NCBI GenBank assembly: GCA_015680685.1
Contig: MNCI01000952.1
Location: forward strand, 62,879 to 126,878
DNA length: 64,000 bases
Source: Gnetum montanum
Taxonomy: Eukaryota > Streptophyta > Gnetopsida > Gnetales > Gnetaceae
Direction of reading: 5' to 3'
Shown: positions 35,815 to 48,515 of the stretch, piece by piece
How positions within the stretch are numbered: position 1 is the first letter of the stretch
Layout of the letters: each line of letters starts with the position of its first letter
Position numbers and translations under genes: made by a program
Notes under the pieces: model-generated
What the model was told of the DNA's origin: nothing
The model's input: only the letters and a program-made list of their open reading frames with translations
Databases searched by the model: none

Positions 35815-38586
35815 CATCCCAAGAATAGGAGGAGCACAAGGAGGACCCTCACAAGGAGCAAGAAAATGACCAAGATGCCAGGGAAGAGGTTGAAATGGAG
35901 AACAAGACCCATTACACAAGGGGTAAGAAGCCCAATCATTTAGCATTCATCAAAAAACTCATGCTACAAGACAATCAGCCCAACGAGAGATAGTAGCACC
36001 ACAAGTGCAAGGACCATGTCTTACATTGTCATAGTACTACCTCCAAGCCATTCAAGAAAGATCCACCTTGACCACAGTCATCATGGAAATGAACTTTGGC
36101 CTATTCACAATGTTTGTTCTTAAAGCAATTAGGATGCAACTCTAGGCATCATGACTATGAAAAATTCTATTTAAAAGTAGTGAATAGTATCTTGGGGAAA
36201 CATACCAATTTTTCCACAACAAGGAAGAGGGTACTATAGTTAATATTGGAATAATTTCAATCTCATTCTCAATGAAGATAATTGAAGAAGCTCTCAATAT
36301 ACCAAATGAAGGGGCAAGGTTAGCATATCTGTCCATCCCATCTAATCTTGAAACCAGAAAGTTGTGGTTGAAACAAGCTTATGGTAAAGAAGACAAAGGC
36401 TATAATGAACTAACTTTGGAGGAGAGGATATACCTTAAAATCAACACCTATTTTTTGTTCCCAACAAAAGAACTCAATTGATTATAAACTTATGTAGTTA
36501 GAGGAAGTGTAATTCTAATGCGTAAGTATAATGCAAACCTTGTAAAACTTTGTTTTATGGAGATTCAGTGGTGATTTAAAGAAAGAAAGGTAGGGAAGCC
36601 AACACTACCATTCCCTTGACTTATCAAGAAACTATGCAAGCAAATTGAAATCCTAGGAGATACCAATGATGTCCCCATGAGATCCGAGAATGCTTCATAT
36701 GCCAAGTTGTTCAAATTAGCACCACCCAGGAAAGATTAGGTGATGAATAAGAACTAGAAAAAGAACAAGATCAAGATCAAGAGTGAGAGAAATATCAATG
36801 ACAAGATCAACAAGCAGGGCCTAGTAGCCAATAGTAAGGGTAGTAATAGCCATAGGTTCCACCACCACTATCACTGCAGGACTATCAATCATCAATGAGC
36901 CATCTACAATAGATCATAGAAACAATCAACTAGGGAACTAAAGAAGAGGCCAATTTGTACAAAGTCATTGATAATGCCATAAGAACCATAGTTTTAGCTA
37001 ATCCTGAAAGTGGACAAATTTTATTGTAGTCAGGAGGAGAGGTATGGTCACAAAAAATATCTAGGAATGCTGCATGATTCTAAGTGGTACTAGAGATATG
37101 AGAGGGAGCCATAGTAGTGGTGATGTAGCACTAAGATGTAATCGAAGCAGTAGAGGTGATCATCGATCACATCAAAGAGTCATTCAATGTACCTATTATA
37201 TTGCTGATAGAAATTACTAAAACCAAAGATGAAAAGATGCTAATTGAAACCTCAATGACTCCTGTGAATCATGAGGATGCACTTGATCGACTATTATAAA
37301 CAAGGTAAGTAATGACAACACTGTTCGACATTCTAAGTGATGTCACTGTAGTGCAGTCTTAAGTGATCACCACTAAAGGAAAATTGATCATGGTAGAAAT
37401 GAGGGCAGATCATGTAGAATTAGATATTATGAAACTACAAGAAGAGCTCACTACCCTAAGAGTTAAAAGGAGAGATCCCACATAATTTTTTGCACCTAAC
37501 CAGATTGAGTAATTAAAAATAGAGCAAATCAACAAATTGATTAAGCATAACAAAAAATTGGTAGATGAGAAAGAGAAAGTAATATGGAACACTTCTATAG
37601 TTGAAGCATAAATGTATGCACATGCAAATCCACTTATCACTGTACAAGAAGAAAACAAACAACTTGCTACTGACAACATGAGGTTGAACACGGTAGAAAA
37701 GTAGAAAAACATTCTAGAAGAAAGTATCCATCAGTTGAGAGAGCAACTGATGGGAGTCAACTAGGATATGAGCCCCCTCATGAGAGAAAATAGAAAAATC
37801 TCTATGGAGGAGGTACACGCTATTAGACAGAAATCAACAATTGAAATTAGTGCATGGTAGAATGAGACAAAGAAGCATGAGAGGTTGAAAGAACACTTCC
37901 GAGACCAAGTGGACATGTACAAGAAAATAAATGAAAAAGAGATCTAAATTAAAAAGGCCAAAATTAGTTCTATTGTAGCACAAAATCCTGATTGCAAATC
38001 CATCTTGGACAACATGGCCCACACCTATCAAGCAGAAGTAAAAAATAAAGACATGCAAATAGAGGAATTAAAAGAATGCATGGCATTAGTAAACCTCCAT
38101 TATGTTAATTTGACAATGTTAATAGCAGGTAGGCCTAGAAATGAGCTAGAATAATAAGTAGCAATCACCTATGTCTTATATGAGAAAGAGTTTATGGACC
38201 AAAAAGATGCTTTGCTAAAACTTCAAGTAAAAAACTCAAAACTAGAAGTAGTGAAGGTTGGCTATCATGGGTGGAAAGATGTAGTAGTTAACCTAGCCAA
38301 AAGGCTATTAGACTATCATGAATTAAGAAAAAAGGCTAGAGCATTTGAGAAAGAAAGAAGGCAATTTGTAGCCTAGTATGTCAAAGCAAACCAAATGTTT
38401 CTAGAATTACCATGTCCATGGGATGTGCCAACTTCATCAAATATTGGCTCATCAACATGGACAATGTATGATTCTAGAATGGAAGAAGAAAACCTTCAAG
38501 CACTTCTAAACCAATATAAATTTTAGAAGCCTAGTGATAAGGGAAAACAACTAATGGAAGAACCACCCCCACCTAGAACAACTTAA
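35815..38586 (+). pseudogene. Accessory ORF of element B
   Basis: It aligns with element A's ORF: LTLEERIYLKINTYFLFP against LTTEERIYFKIGTYHIFP, later FKERKVGKPTLPFP against FEERKIGKMALPFP. The region absent from A because of the gap is represented here by about 36760-37625, an acidic helical stretch. The coiled-coil part continues to about 38375 (KNSKLEVVKVGYHGWKD). Many stops are present. Together A and B would allow the family's accessory protein to be described. Confidence 0.6.
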
Positions 38587-38795
38587 AGACTACATTAAGC
38601 TTTGCCAGTTGTTGTTCTTTATTTTGTAAAGTTGTCATATCATGAAATGTGTCATTTTTTTAAAATCCACTATGGCATTTATGAGTCATGTATATAGAAA
38701 TTAGTTTCATGTCAATCTACCTCCCAATTTTGTAAGGACCTTTATCCTAAGTTTGTTTTAACTCAAGGATGAGCTTTTAGGCAGTCATGGGGGTA

Positions 38796-39710
38796 TGATA
38801 AATCATGGTTTTGTAGGCTATGATATCAAGCATTAGATATCAAAGCTATAATATTATAGCTCCAATATTACAGCTTTGATATTAGATCCCCAACATTGGT
38901 TCCCATGATACAATGTTGGATATTTGATATTACTGATGTGTGCAAGGCTTATAAATACAATAGTTAGGTGCATCATCTAAAGGAGGTATTCATTCCATGG
39001 TAGCTAAACTATGTTAGTTTGTTTATGTGATTTTAGTACTTAGCACTTAGTTATGTATGCTCATAGTGTAATGTGTTGCAATTGAATAGAATCTTTATTT
39101 GAGTGGAATGTACTTGGACATATTTCATGCATGGAAATAAATATATAGATTACTCTACATCATTGCAAGATCACTTAGTCTTTATTATTTTCACTTAGCT
39201 TAATGTTTACTTTTTTCATTAGTTAATTATTTACTTTTAATGCATGTTATAATAACTATTATTAAGTGGAATGAGTATGACTGATCTCGAGCACTTAAGT
39301 GTAACTACTTGGTAATCCAGTAGTACTATCACTTTGTACATCCAATAGTATGTTACTTGGTAATCCTAGTAGTAGTTACATGAAGTCCAAGGTATGAATG
39401 GAAGTTCAGGACTAGATGATCATTGGATAGGATATATTAGATTTATTTATTGTCACTTAGATTTAGAAAATATTATAATTACTTCATATTAGCTAGGAGT
39501 ACTATGGCCAATACAACATCATTTTTCATATACCTCATCATGAGTAAACCATATGCAGCATATTCACTAGCTCACGTGGGAAGACAATGATCGTGACCTC
39601 TAACCAATTACTTGCATAATCACATTGCCTTGTCTACAAGATTTGACTAGGATTGTGCGTGAACGCTCGTATCTTGTATGGTTGGGTGTTGGGTATTCCA
39701 CTACTCATCA
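38796..39710 (+). repeat. 3' LTR of element B
   Basis: It starts TGATAAATC directly after the polypurine tract gtcatgggggta and ends ctactcatca. The same tract precedes the LTR at 63572 on the other strand. U3 carries many decayed dyads (gatatcaag, gatatcaaag, ttagatatc) before a TATAAATA near 38952. Confidence 0.8.
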
Positions 39711-39789
39711 AAAGCACTTCATCATTTCACATTTGTCTTATCTTCATTTCAATGAAGATGTTGATGGCTTAAATGAGCCATGATCAAAA

Positions 39790-40860
39790 TTATAGCTCTC
39801 CTTCTTCTTTTGCCACCTACCCAATTAGCCTTTGTATCTAATGGAATTTTAATTCATATAACTGACCTTGGGTATAAATCCCAAGGGTCTCCCTTATTTC
39901 ATTATGAAGTCGATCTATAATGTGAAAAAGTTGCTCTTTTTGAGAGAAATCATGGCCTGGACATCTATGTAGTAGTAAATAGTATCTATCCAAGGCCACA
40001 TCCAAGGGTTCATGATTTTCTTACTTCCACTCTTGGATTTTTTTTTCTTAGGTTGGACACTCTCACATAGGTTTGATATTTTTCCTTGAAAAGTTTTAGC
40101 ATTGTAGATCACTGGTGGAAGAAGCTTGGTTCTAATGATCTATACCAACTTTCAACTTCATCTATTAGTGTCCTACGAAAGAGCTTAAGCTTTTGCCACT
40201 TATTTTGATATTTTGCAAGGCACAGGCATCCTGGAAGGCTTTTAAGTAATGTTGTGACTCAAAATTATAGCCTCCTCTAAATTTAGGGTTCATGTCAAGC
40301 CATTTGATGTGGTTATTTGTTTGATGCCTTTAAGGTATTTGAACTACCTTCCTAATTTGTGTCAGGCCCCTAGTAGCCAACAAGGGTTCATCTATACCAA
40401 ACACATCATGGTGATAATCTATATTTCTATTTGTCTAATTGTGATGATCTTGTCTATGTTCATTTTGATGTTTTTGATTTGCCCTTCGGTTCAATTTCTA
40501 TCTTTATCTTAACCCCATAGTGGAGCTCTATCACTATTCCTATGTTCATCTTCATCAAAACTAGACGTTGAAGAGGAAGAGGAAGATGAGGAATTGGGAG
40601 AATTTCCATGGCTCCTATAGTTCTCCACATGGTCCCTTGATTTATCTTTTCTAGGTTTAGAGGAGGTCCTAGTCCTTGAGGCCCTCCTTAATCTAGGACT
40701 TACTCCATCTCCTCTAGGATTGTCTACATTAGGTGAACCTACTCCTTGAGTGTAGTAAGGGTTTAAATGAGCATAGGAAATCCTTGCTTGAGGTTGTTCA
40801 CTCCAATTTTCACATGTGATGCTTTTCATCATGTGATGCAATCTTGGTCCTATGTGAAGA
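39790..40860 (-). pseudogene. Gypsy gag remnant, copy 2
   Basis: This is the N-terminal two-thirds of the gag at 8704-10978. Better preserved is 40841-40509, with ENWSEQPQARISYAHLNPYY and a Ser-rich run before SFDEDEHRNSDRAPLW. The C-terminal and zinc-knuckle parts are absent because homology starts at 39790. Confidence 0.7.
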
Positions 40861-40952
40861 AATCACATGACAAAACTTATGCCAAACTGTGAGCCCAAGT
40901 ACTATATTTATAGGTTGGCACACATCCTGCAATATCAAATATTCAACATTGC

Positions 40953-40953
40953 N
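40953..40953. other. Single-N join with displaced LTR sequence
   Basis: The 84 bases before this N (40869-40952) are an exact copy of 41708-41791, which is U3 sequence of the adjacent LTR. They replace the leader expected from copy 1. A chimeric contig end is more likely than a real rearrangement. Confidence 0.75.
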
Positions 40954-40996
40954 AACTAATCTAAATAACTAGCACCATCCCTAGCAACGGTTCCAA

Positions 40997-41911
40997 TGAT
41001 GAGTGGCAAGATACCCCTATGCCCAACCATATGAATCATAAGTGTTCATGCATGATTCGATTATATTCCATGGATGGGACTAGTTGTGGCATCTAGATTG
41101 TTATGTCTTGATTATAGTTCACTGTCTTCCCACTTGAACTAGTGGTAGCTTTGTCACGTATGATTTAGTCTAGAGTGAGGCATATGATAATTAATGTTTT
41201 TTGGCCTTATGCTACTCCTAATGATAATGAAGAAATAAATTATTTAAGCTAATTAACAATGAAAAAAATTCTAAACTAGCCTACATGTGATGAGTGTTCA
41301 TTCCCAACTTGTTGTACACATCCTGAACCTGCGTATCCACTTCTGGGATTACCATGCACTATGCTACTAGGTGAACTAAGCAATAACGTTGCTAGGATTA
41401 CTGAGTGAATATGTGTTTACGCTCGAAACTAGTCATACTCATTTGGCCAACTCATTAATATGCATGGAAATGTAAATGTTAACTAAGTACATTAAAATTA
41501 AATTACATGGAAAGTAAATCTAATCTAAGTCAAACTACTGTAATGAATAAGAATCAATCTTGATTTTATTATCGTTCATGGAAGTCATCAAGGAGCATTG
41601 CTACTCGAATAAGATGTTGTACAATTGACTCGAATCCACATTGCGAGTGCTCACTGACTATTCTCTAAGACTACAAAACAAAATTGTAAGAGTTTAGCTA
41701 CACTATTGACAAAACTTATGCCAAACTGTGAGCCCAAGTACTATATTTATAGGTTGGCACACATCCTGCAATATCAAATATTCAACATTGCATCTTTGCC
41801 CGATATCAAAGCTGACAAAAATTAACTTTTTATTCAAACAGATGCGATCGCATGCATCAAGGCATCTACCTCAACATGACTACATCAATGCAACCAACCA
41901 ATGCTTCATCA
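40997..41911 (-). repeat. 5' LTR of the Gypsy element, copy 2
   Basis: It is homologous to 11179-12121, with tgatgag and catca ends, and is followed by ccaag where copy 1 has tcaag. The adjacent primer-binding site (40975-40996) fits tRNA-Asp. Confidence 0.8.
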
Positions 41912-42733
41912 CCAAGTTTCACCAAAAACAAATAAATCAAAATCATTGAAGAAATAACTAGTATCTAAAGTGGCCACTTTATTATCTAGTGATCCTTCAA
42001 CATTATTCTCATTTTTTTCTTTTTTTTTTACACTCTTTTTTAATCAGATCTTCATTAATCCAAATCTTCTATGCTTTCAAGATACTTCTATTATTCCAAA
42101 CCTTATCTCTTCCATGCTAGTCAACAAACTTAACAAGAATATATTAAGGTTTATCTTGCTTAGGACTAAGCCTGTTTGCACTAATAATCAAGGTAGAAGA
42201 AATGTGTATTTGTTTTTTAAATAAATCTAGCATAACTTGTAAAAGATCCTCATCCTATTCTTTATGAATTCCTACAATTCAAATAATTTTAATCTTGTCA
42301 TGTTTTTTTCATCTTTATGCATTTTCTTAGTAATTGCTTCTAGGCCTAAGTGAACACTTGTTATTTTTTATTTAAGGGAATCCTACTTTCATTGCAAAGT
42401 ATGCATATTAGTCTAAACTTGAGTTGCTTCAACATACAATGGTTGAAATAGTTTGTACCTTTTTTACCACAATGTCAACCATGGATTTCAATTATACAAT
42501 CCTAGATGCTATGGAGTTTAAAGTTGCAACCATGTTATTCTATTCCTCTTATGAAATCATAAATCCTACCATTAGAACCCTACTTCTTGTACATCCCCAA
42601 ACAACTTAAAATGTAATATGTTACTTTCTACTAATCCTTGACATACAAATGGGTCAAAACTCTAGCAATTGCTTCTTCAAAAAATTTTCCACCTAAGTTA
42701 TCACATCTATGATCCAGCATAAGGATTTTGATG
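41912..42733 (-). pseudogene. LINE ORF1 remnant, copy 2
   Basis: It matches 12122-13086 except for a deletion of about 140 bases near 42006. It shows the uninterrupted site (gattttgatgccaaattg at 42726) for the solo LTR found in copy 1. Confidence 0.65.
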
Positions 42734-42895
42734 CCAAATTGCTAAAAGCCTAAATCAAATCTATGACACAAAAAATTACTAACTCCCAAATCACCAAAAG
42801 CCCAAATCAAATATGGGATTTACCAAATCGTTAAATAACCTACATGTCTTTTATTAGTTATTTATGTGATACATAGATAATAATGACATGTTACT

Positions 42896-43030
42896 TTAGT
42901 AATAGATGAGTCAAGTGGTTAGCATATTATCTTGTTAGGTAAGAGGTTGCTAGTTCAAGTCATACTTGAGGCATCACTATATTGGGGGGTATTAGATCTT
43001 GAAATAATTATAATAAATGTACACCCTAAG
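42896..43030 (+). repeat. tRNA-derived SINE, copy 2 counterpart
   Basis: It is equivalent to 14040-14165. An LTR has inserted at its right end with ctaag duplication. Confidence 0.55.
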
Positions 43031-43167
43031 TAATGAGACGCGATATCGCATGCACCGCGATATCGCGATCCACTGTCAAATCTATANCAGTCTGCGGAGT
43101 TTGACCGGATTGCGCATGCTACGCTCGTTTTGTATGGTTGAGTGTAGGGGTACCTCGCCACTCATCA
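43031..43167 (+). mobile_element. LTR insertion L6, collapsed around an N
   Basis: Both ends of a GATATC-clan LTR are present (taatgagacgcgatatcgc at the left, cgccactcatca at the right) with exact target duplication ctaag (43026-43030 and 43168-43172). The middle is missing and replaced by one N at 43087. The left part has GCGATATCGC twice. A full element or solo LTR is probably present in the genome. Confidence 0.85.
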
Positions 43168-43172
43168 CTAAG

Positions 43173-43290
43173 ATAGATAGTTCAATTAAAACTTTACATT
43201 GTCCACTAGAATTGAACACATGACTTGAGTTTTGAAATCAAGAGTCTTTACCACTAGGCTAACACCTCATTGTTAATAGGCATTGCTATA
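43173..43290 (-). repeat. tRNA-derived SINE, copy 2 counterpart
   Basis: It is equivalent to 14166-14292, with the same tRNA-like boxes on the minus strand. Confidence 0.5.
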
Positions 43291-43715
43291 TTTCTAATAT
43301 ATCATGTTTGTTATATGTCTTAGGGTGTACCTCTAGTTAAATTATTTTGGATCTTGACAACCTCCTTGCACCTAGAAAAAAGTAAAAAAATCAAAAAATC
43401 AAAAGAATAAGAAGTTATGAATTGAATTATAGTGGGAAATATTGAGTTATAAAGCTCTAATTGGACTACATGTCTTGAGGGTAAATATTGTTTAACAAAT
43501 GTTTTATGTTCAATACCTTGACACACCATATTAATGTATTTAAAAACTCTAGAAGAATGCTAATTACTTAATTTCATACACTGAGCTAATGTGAATTACT
43601 TAATTGTTGATTTTAACTTTGGTTGTTCATTGATGGACCATTATTGTATGTTATATTTCTAGTATTTTCTACCTTTCTTTTTTCTTTTGAGGCAAGGTAA
43701 CTCAAAATTGGTAGC

Positions 43716-43800
43716 ACAACCCCTATCTGCACAATAAGGTAGATGTGACCTATGAACAAAAAGGGTTCTACCACAAGGCTATTCCACTACTCCCACATCC
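43716..43800 (-). repeat. SINE body fragment, copy 2 counterpart
   Basis: It is equivalent to 14722-14812; ggtagatgtgacctatga is conserved. Confidence 0.5.
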
Positions 43801-44029
43801 AAAAACTCAAAAAAAATCAAACTTTTATTTAATTATTTTATAATTAATATACAAAAATAAATTTATTAACATGGGATGCTACAAACCACTTTGAATACGT
43901 TGCTTAAAAAATCTAGGAATGAGCCAACTTATTGTCCCATCGTTAAAGGACTCCAAAGGAGATGTTAGTGACAAGGAGGGACCTGTCTAACTACAATACT
44001 ACAATATGCATGACAAGTAAAACGCACAT

Positions 44030-45125
44030 ATTATTGGCCGGTCAGAATGGAATGTAACATAACCTCCGTAAGAATGGTTGGTGTTGGTGAGTGAATTCCA
44101 ATGCTTATCTCTCGGTGGAAAACAAAATTGATAACAAGGAACTAGCACAAAGGCAATCATGAGCCTGCGGATCAACCGCGTTCAGCTGCCCGTGAACGTG
44201 ACAGGCGTGACGTGGACAAATTTGATTGCATTTGCCATGCATTCAGTGCGCGCTCACGTTTGAACACAATCCCCGTTCCAAGATTCCCTCACCATTGCGG
44301 TTCATTGCATGGACGGATACCTGTGAGGATGGACGCACCGGCTTATCACTTCAGTGGTCAAAGATTTGTATTTAAATGTGTTAAGGTAAGCTATTATTTA
44401 TCTACTTGCCAACACAGCCCCCTGGGGCACAGGCCCCTGGTTATGTTTTGGAAGGGGAAGAACTTGAACTCTCAAGATGCTCTCATCTCATTCCTCATCC
44501 ACACGCCCACTAGCCCGCCCGCCAGACGTGACCTTCTCCCCACTCCACAGTCCCCACTTTGAATTAGTCTACTGTATTATACTCACCCGCGAGTTGCAGT
44601 TGCACGACATGAAACATGAAAGATGCAGCTTGCACCACTTGAAAGATGAATTGTTATAATGCTGCAATTCCCAATACAACGATGATTCCCAGACTCTCTC
44701 CATCGACAGACAGTATGTCACACACCACTTTGTTTTGTTCTTTCCTCTTCAACTCAACGCAGCTCTACAACCTTTGCGTGTCTGCGCCTGCCACACCTTT
44801 TGTAATGTAAATAATGTTCAACTTACTTTTCATGTACATAATTACAGTCTCTTCTATAAATCCAACTCTCGTTGCAAGAGAGCCATCATCACCAATCACT
44901 TGTGTTTTGTGCTGCTCGTGTCCTGAAGTGTCTCACAATTGTTGCGAAGCCAATTGGCAATTGCTTTGGTTGAGAGTGAGTGCTACTGCTATCAACCATA
45001 TAGCAGTATCAGCATGCTCATCATCATCATCAACTAAGAAGAATGCATGGGTGTACGTGTGCATGATTGAGTTGGAGAAGATAATGAAGGAAAATAAAGC
45101 ACTCAGGTGTCAAGCTACATAACCA
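44030..45125 (+). pseudogene. Promoter-like stretch and dead first exon, copy 2
   Basis: It is equivalent to 14990-16190. A tataaat at 44858 is followed by the same leader. The ATG is altered (accatatagc) and the splice donor is changed from ggtaag to actaag. Reading frames here (for example 44212-44562) are not preserved between copies in a coding-like way. Confidence 0.35.
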
Positions 45126-45298
45126 GAGCCTTTATTGTAATTAACTAGTCTTGCCTCCCCAACTAATGTTACTTTGTAACAATTATTAAAGATATCTAAA
45201 ATAACACATAGATTAAGGAATCAATACCAATGGAGATAGAAACATTACCAAAATAGGCAACATTACCAAAAGTACGTACAGTAATGTAATTTGGTAGT

Positions 45299-45544
45299 TT
45301 AGGTGGTTTGGACATGCGCAAAGAAGTTTAGCCAATGAGCCTATAAACAAAGGTTGCTACATCATTATTCTAAGAAGAGCCACCAAAAGGAAGACCAAAG
45401 AAGACATGGAAAAAAAATAGTTGAAGATGATTTGAAGAAATTGCAAAGAATCAAAGATCTAGCTCCTCATATAAGTGAATGATTAAAAAAAACTCATGTA
45501 GTCGATTCTATTTTGTTGGAACAAAGCTAGGATGATGATGATGC
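45299..45544 (+). mobile_element. RTE-type LINE tail, copy 2
   Basis: It is equivalent to 16405-16653: RWFGH, then KRKTKED, then a gatgatgatgatg tail. Confidence 0.75.
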
Positions 45545-46126
45545 CTTCAATAATGCAATCTAAAGAAAAATAAGTCATTGTAGTAGAAGGTTTTTATGTA
45601 AAGAAAATGGATGATGAACCAGTTATTCCTAATATTAATACTCCTTGAAGGTTGTAATGTTCTATTTCCCAAATGTTTACTAATGAAAGGACTATGGTTC
45701 AGATATTTATCTATGGTTCATTTGTCATAATCATTCATGAATTCACGAATGAAGGAGAGTTTACTTATGTGTGTATTACTTCATGATTAGCAATCACAAG
45801 GACAAGTATACACTCGTAATTTATAATACTCATCAACTCCTTGACAAAAAGCTAAAAGAATCTTATGAAACTAATGCTTAAAGAGGAATGTTAGACTTCA
45901 AGTAAGTTGTGTAAAATCATTATTTTCGTAACTTTGTTTGTTGATTCATAATTATTCATAAGATTGTAACTATTAATCATGAAACATTGTAACCCTCCTT
46001 ATGGAATAAAGTACGAGCATCATTTAAGTTACAAAAGTGTATGTAGAAGAATAAGAATAATAATGCAAGTGATCGACAATTCAATGAGGAAGAAGAAGAA
46101 AAAAGAAGTGCAAGACAATGAATTAC

Positions 46127-47070
46127 TGATGAGTCATGAATTTGGTAGCTGTGATATCGCAGCCGTGATATCACAGTCGTGATATATCAGCCCTGTTGTA
46201 TTAGTAACTGAGATATCGCAGTGGCCGTGATATTGCAGCTGCGATATCGCGTACGTGATATCGCAGTGCACCACAATTTCTATAAATAAGAGGTAGCTTT
46301 CCCAATTTTAGGTATTAGGAGTTAGAGTAGCGAAGCTCTGGCAGTTTGACCACTCCAGAGATAGATTATTTTTCCTGTGTCTGCCCACAGTGTGGTGAAT
46401 GTGATTGTACGGTGTCTTATTCGAGTGTGACGTACTTGGACATGCACATGACTAGCAATACATATCAAGATTACTTCATCATTGCAACAGTCACTTTGTT
46501 ATTTATTTATTTGTTATTTACTGCTTTCTCTCTCACCCGTAAACTCCTAGAATGCAGTATGAGTACGACTTGATTACAAGCATCTAAGGATGTGTACGAT
46601 TAGTCAAGGAATCAACTACTCATCGCAACACGGAACGAGTATGACTTGATTTCTAGTATTTAAGTGTGACTACTTGGTAGCCCAGTGGCGTACCTAGGAT
46701 CTGCTCTTGGTAATCCCAGTGGTAGTCATGCACGAGGTCCAAGATGTGTACGGTTGATCAAGGAATCGGTTGCTCATTGCACTTAGGCTAGATTAGACTT
46801 TCTTACCCTTTTCCTCCTAGCTTAGCTTAGTTAATATTACTTTCCACTACCTTCAGGAGTAGCATTAGGTTAGAACACATCATACACCTCACTCTGGACT
46901 AAACCATACATGACAAATATAATACTAGTCCAGGTGGGAAGACAGTGAACTGCGACCTAAGGTTAACGATCTAGGTGCCACAACTAGTCCATCTGCGGAG
47001 TTCGATCGAATCGCACGTGAGAATGCTCGTATTCATATAGTTGAGTGTAGGGGTATCTCGCCACTCATCA
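46127..47070 (+). mobile_element. Solo LTR L7 (GATATC clan), private to copy 2
   Basis: 944 bp, starting tgatgagt and ending actcatca, an 8-bp perfect inverted terminal repeat. Exact target duplication attac flanks it (46122-46126 and 47071-47075). The empty site is at 17234-17240 in copy 1. No internal sequence is present. Confidence 0.95.
46141..46287 (+). promoter_or_regulatory. GATATC array and TATA box of L7
   Basis: At least seven GATATC or near-GATATC dyads lie between 46150 and 46264, including GCGATATCGC at 46241-46250 and GTGATATCGC at 46255-46264. TATAAAT follows at 46281, 16 bases after the last dyad. Confidence 0.75.
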
Positions 47071-48042
47071 ATTACCAAGCATCATAAGAAGTATGATATG
47101 ATAACCAACAATCATAAAATACAATGAACTTTGTAATTAAAAGTTAGAGTCATTAAACATCCTTTGTTAGAGAAATAAAGGTATCATGTAAGACTTTGAA
47201 GTGAGTTAGGATTCAGTTTTCTAAAGAGGAAGAAAAGATCCAAGTTGATCAAAACATAACCTTGATACAATTTCTTAAATAAGAAGAGAAGATCAGCTAA
47301 AGTGCTTTGTTGAAGTAAAGAAGAAAGTTATAAACAAAAGTAGCTAAGTTGTGCACAGAGATAGTATGTAAGTTGGCTAAGAATGACTATAGTCTTCATT
47401 GTATGTTCAATAATCAATGTTATAAATTGTAATCTATGATATTCATAGATATTCTTAAGTTATGAGAATTGTTACAAAGAGAGTAAGTGTGAGTAGTTAT
47501 GAAGTTATGTTACTAATCACAATATTCTTGGGTATATTAGAGTTGTCAAATGACATAAAACTTCAGGTAGTATATGAATTTACTACTCATTTACATAGTT
47601 TGGGCATTTTTTGTTGTAAAATAAGTTCAGAAATTAACAAATAATGATGCTCTTTGAAAAATCAATAAAAGATTAAATGGCTCAACAAAACATATTACTT
47701 CATACTAATTTTTAGATTAGATATTAAGATTTGAAGTCCACTTACAAATGCTCAACATTGCATATTTATGTATAGATAATTTTATATCATGGTGCATGAT
47801 TGAACCATTACCTAGCTCAAGAAGCATTTAATTATAGAGCCAACTACAATTACAATGTAAGAAATCAAAAATTTGAATGAACACATACCATAATATAAGA
47901 TTATAAACAATGACTCATATACATCATGAAAATGACTGAAACACCACCAAAATTGGGCTCTCAGGTCTCAACAACAAATTTGTCTAAGTGTTAAAACTTG
48001 GCAAATTTTTCTAAGTCTTGTGACTACACTCCCCATTGCTGG

Positions 48043-48515
48043 GACTATGCCCCAGAGCATAGTCAGCGTAGTTGACATAGACATCCTAGATCTACAAGAT
48101 TTTTCTAAGTGTTGACAGTAGTTGCAAAATTTTCTAAGTGTCCTAACTACACTCCCCCCTTACCAGGACTATGCTTTAGAGCGTAGTTAGCATAGTTGGC
48201 ACAGAAATGGCCAATTTTGCAAAATTTCCTAAGTGTCAAGGCAAAGGTTGTTGGGTTGGCTTGGGATGAAAGAAACAGTTCAACAAATTTTCTAACTTCT
48301 AAGGCTACACCCCCTACTATGCTCTAGAGTGTAGTCAGCGTAGTTTATAGGAAGACATCAAAATTTGCTAGATTTTTCTATGTCAAGGCCACACTCTCCC
48401 TACTGGGACTACTCTCTAGAGAGTAGTTTTCATAGTCTATGCTGGACCTTACCTTTTGGCAAAATTTATCTAACTTTTGAGACTATGCTCTAGATTGTAG
48501 TTAGCATAGTCTTCC
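48043..48515 (+). repeat. Array of about five hairpin repeats in the U3 of the 1,670-bp LTR
   Basis: Units start near 48043, 48170, 48309, 48407 and 48481. The first has 8-bp perfect arms, GACTATGC and GCATAGTC, around six bases. The fourth contains the perfect 20-bp palindrome ACTACTCTCTAGAGAGTAGT (48408-48427). Each is followed by a variant of gtagtcagcgtagtt. Confidence 0.75.

Larger units (their letters stand above)
34690..39710 (+). mobile_element. Element B: decayed relative of element A
   Basis: It contains, in A's order, the internal promoter region (35193-35275), the accessory ORF (35815-38586), a polypurine tract (38784-38795) and a 915-bp 3' LTR (38796-39710). CpG-derived changes are heavier than in A, so it is older. 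Neither a 5' LTR nor gag was recognised. Right flank is aaagc. Confidence 0.6.
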
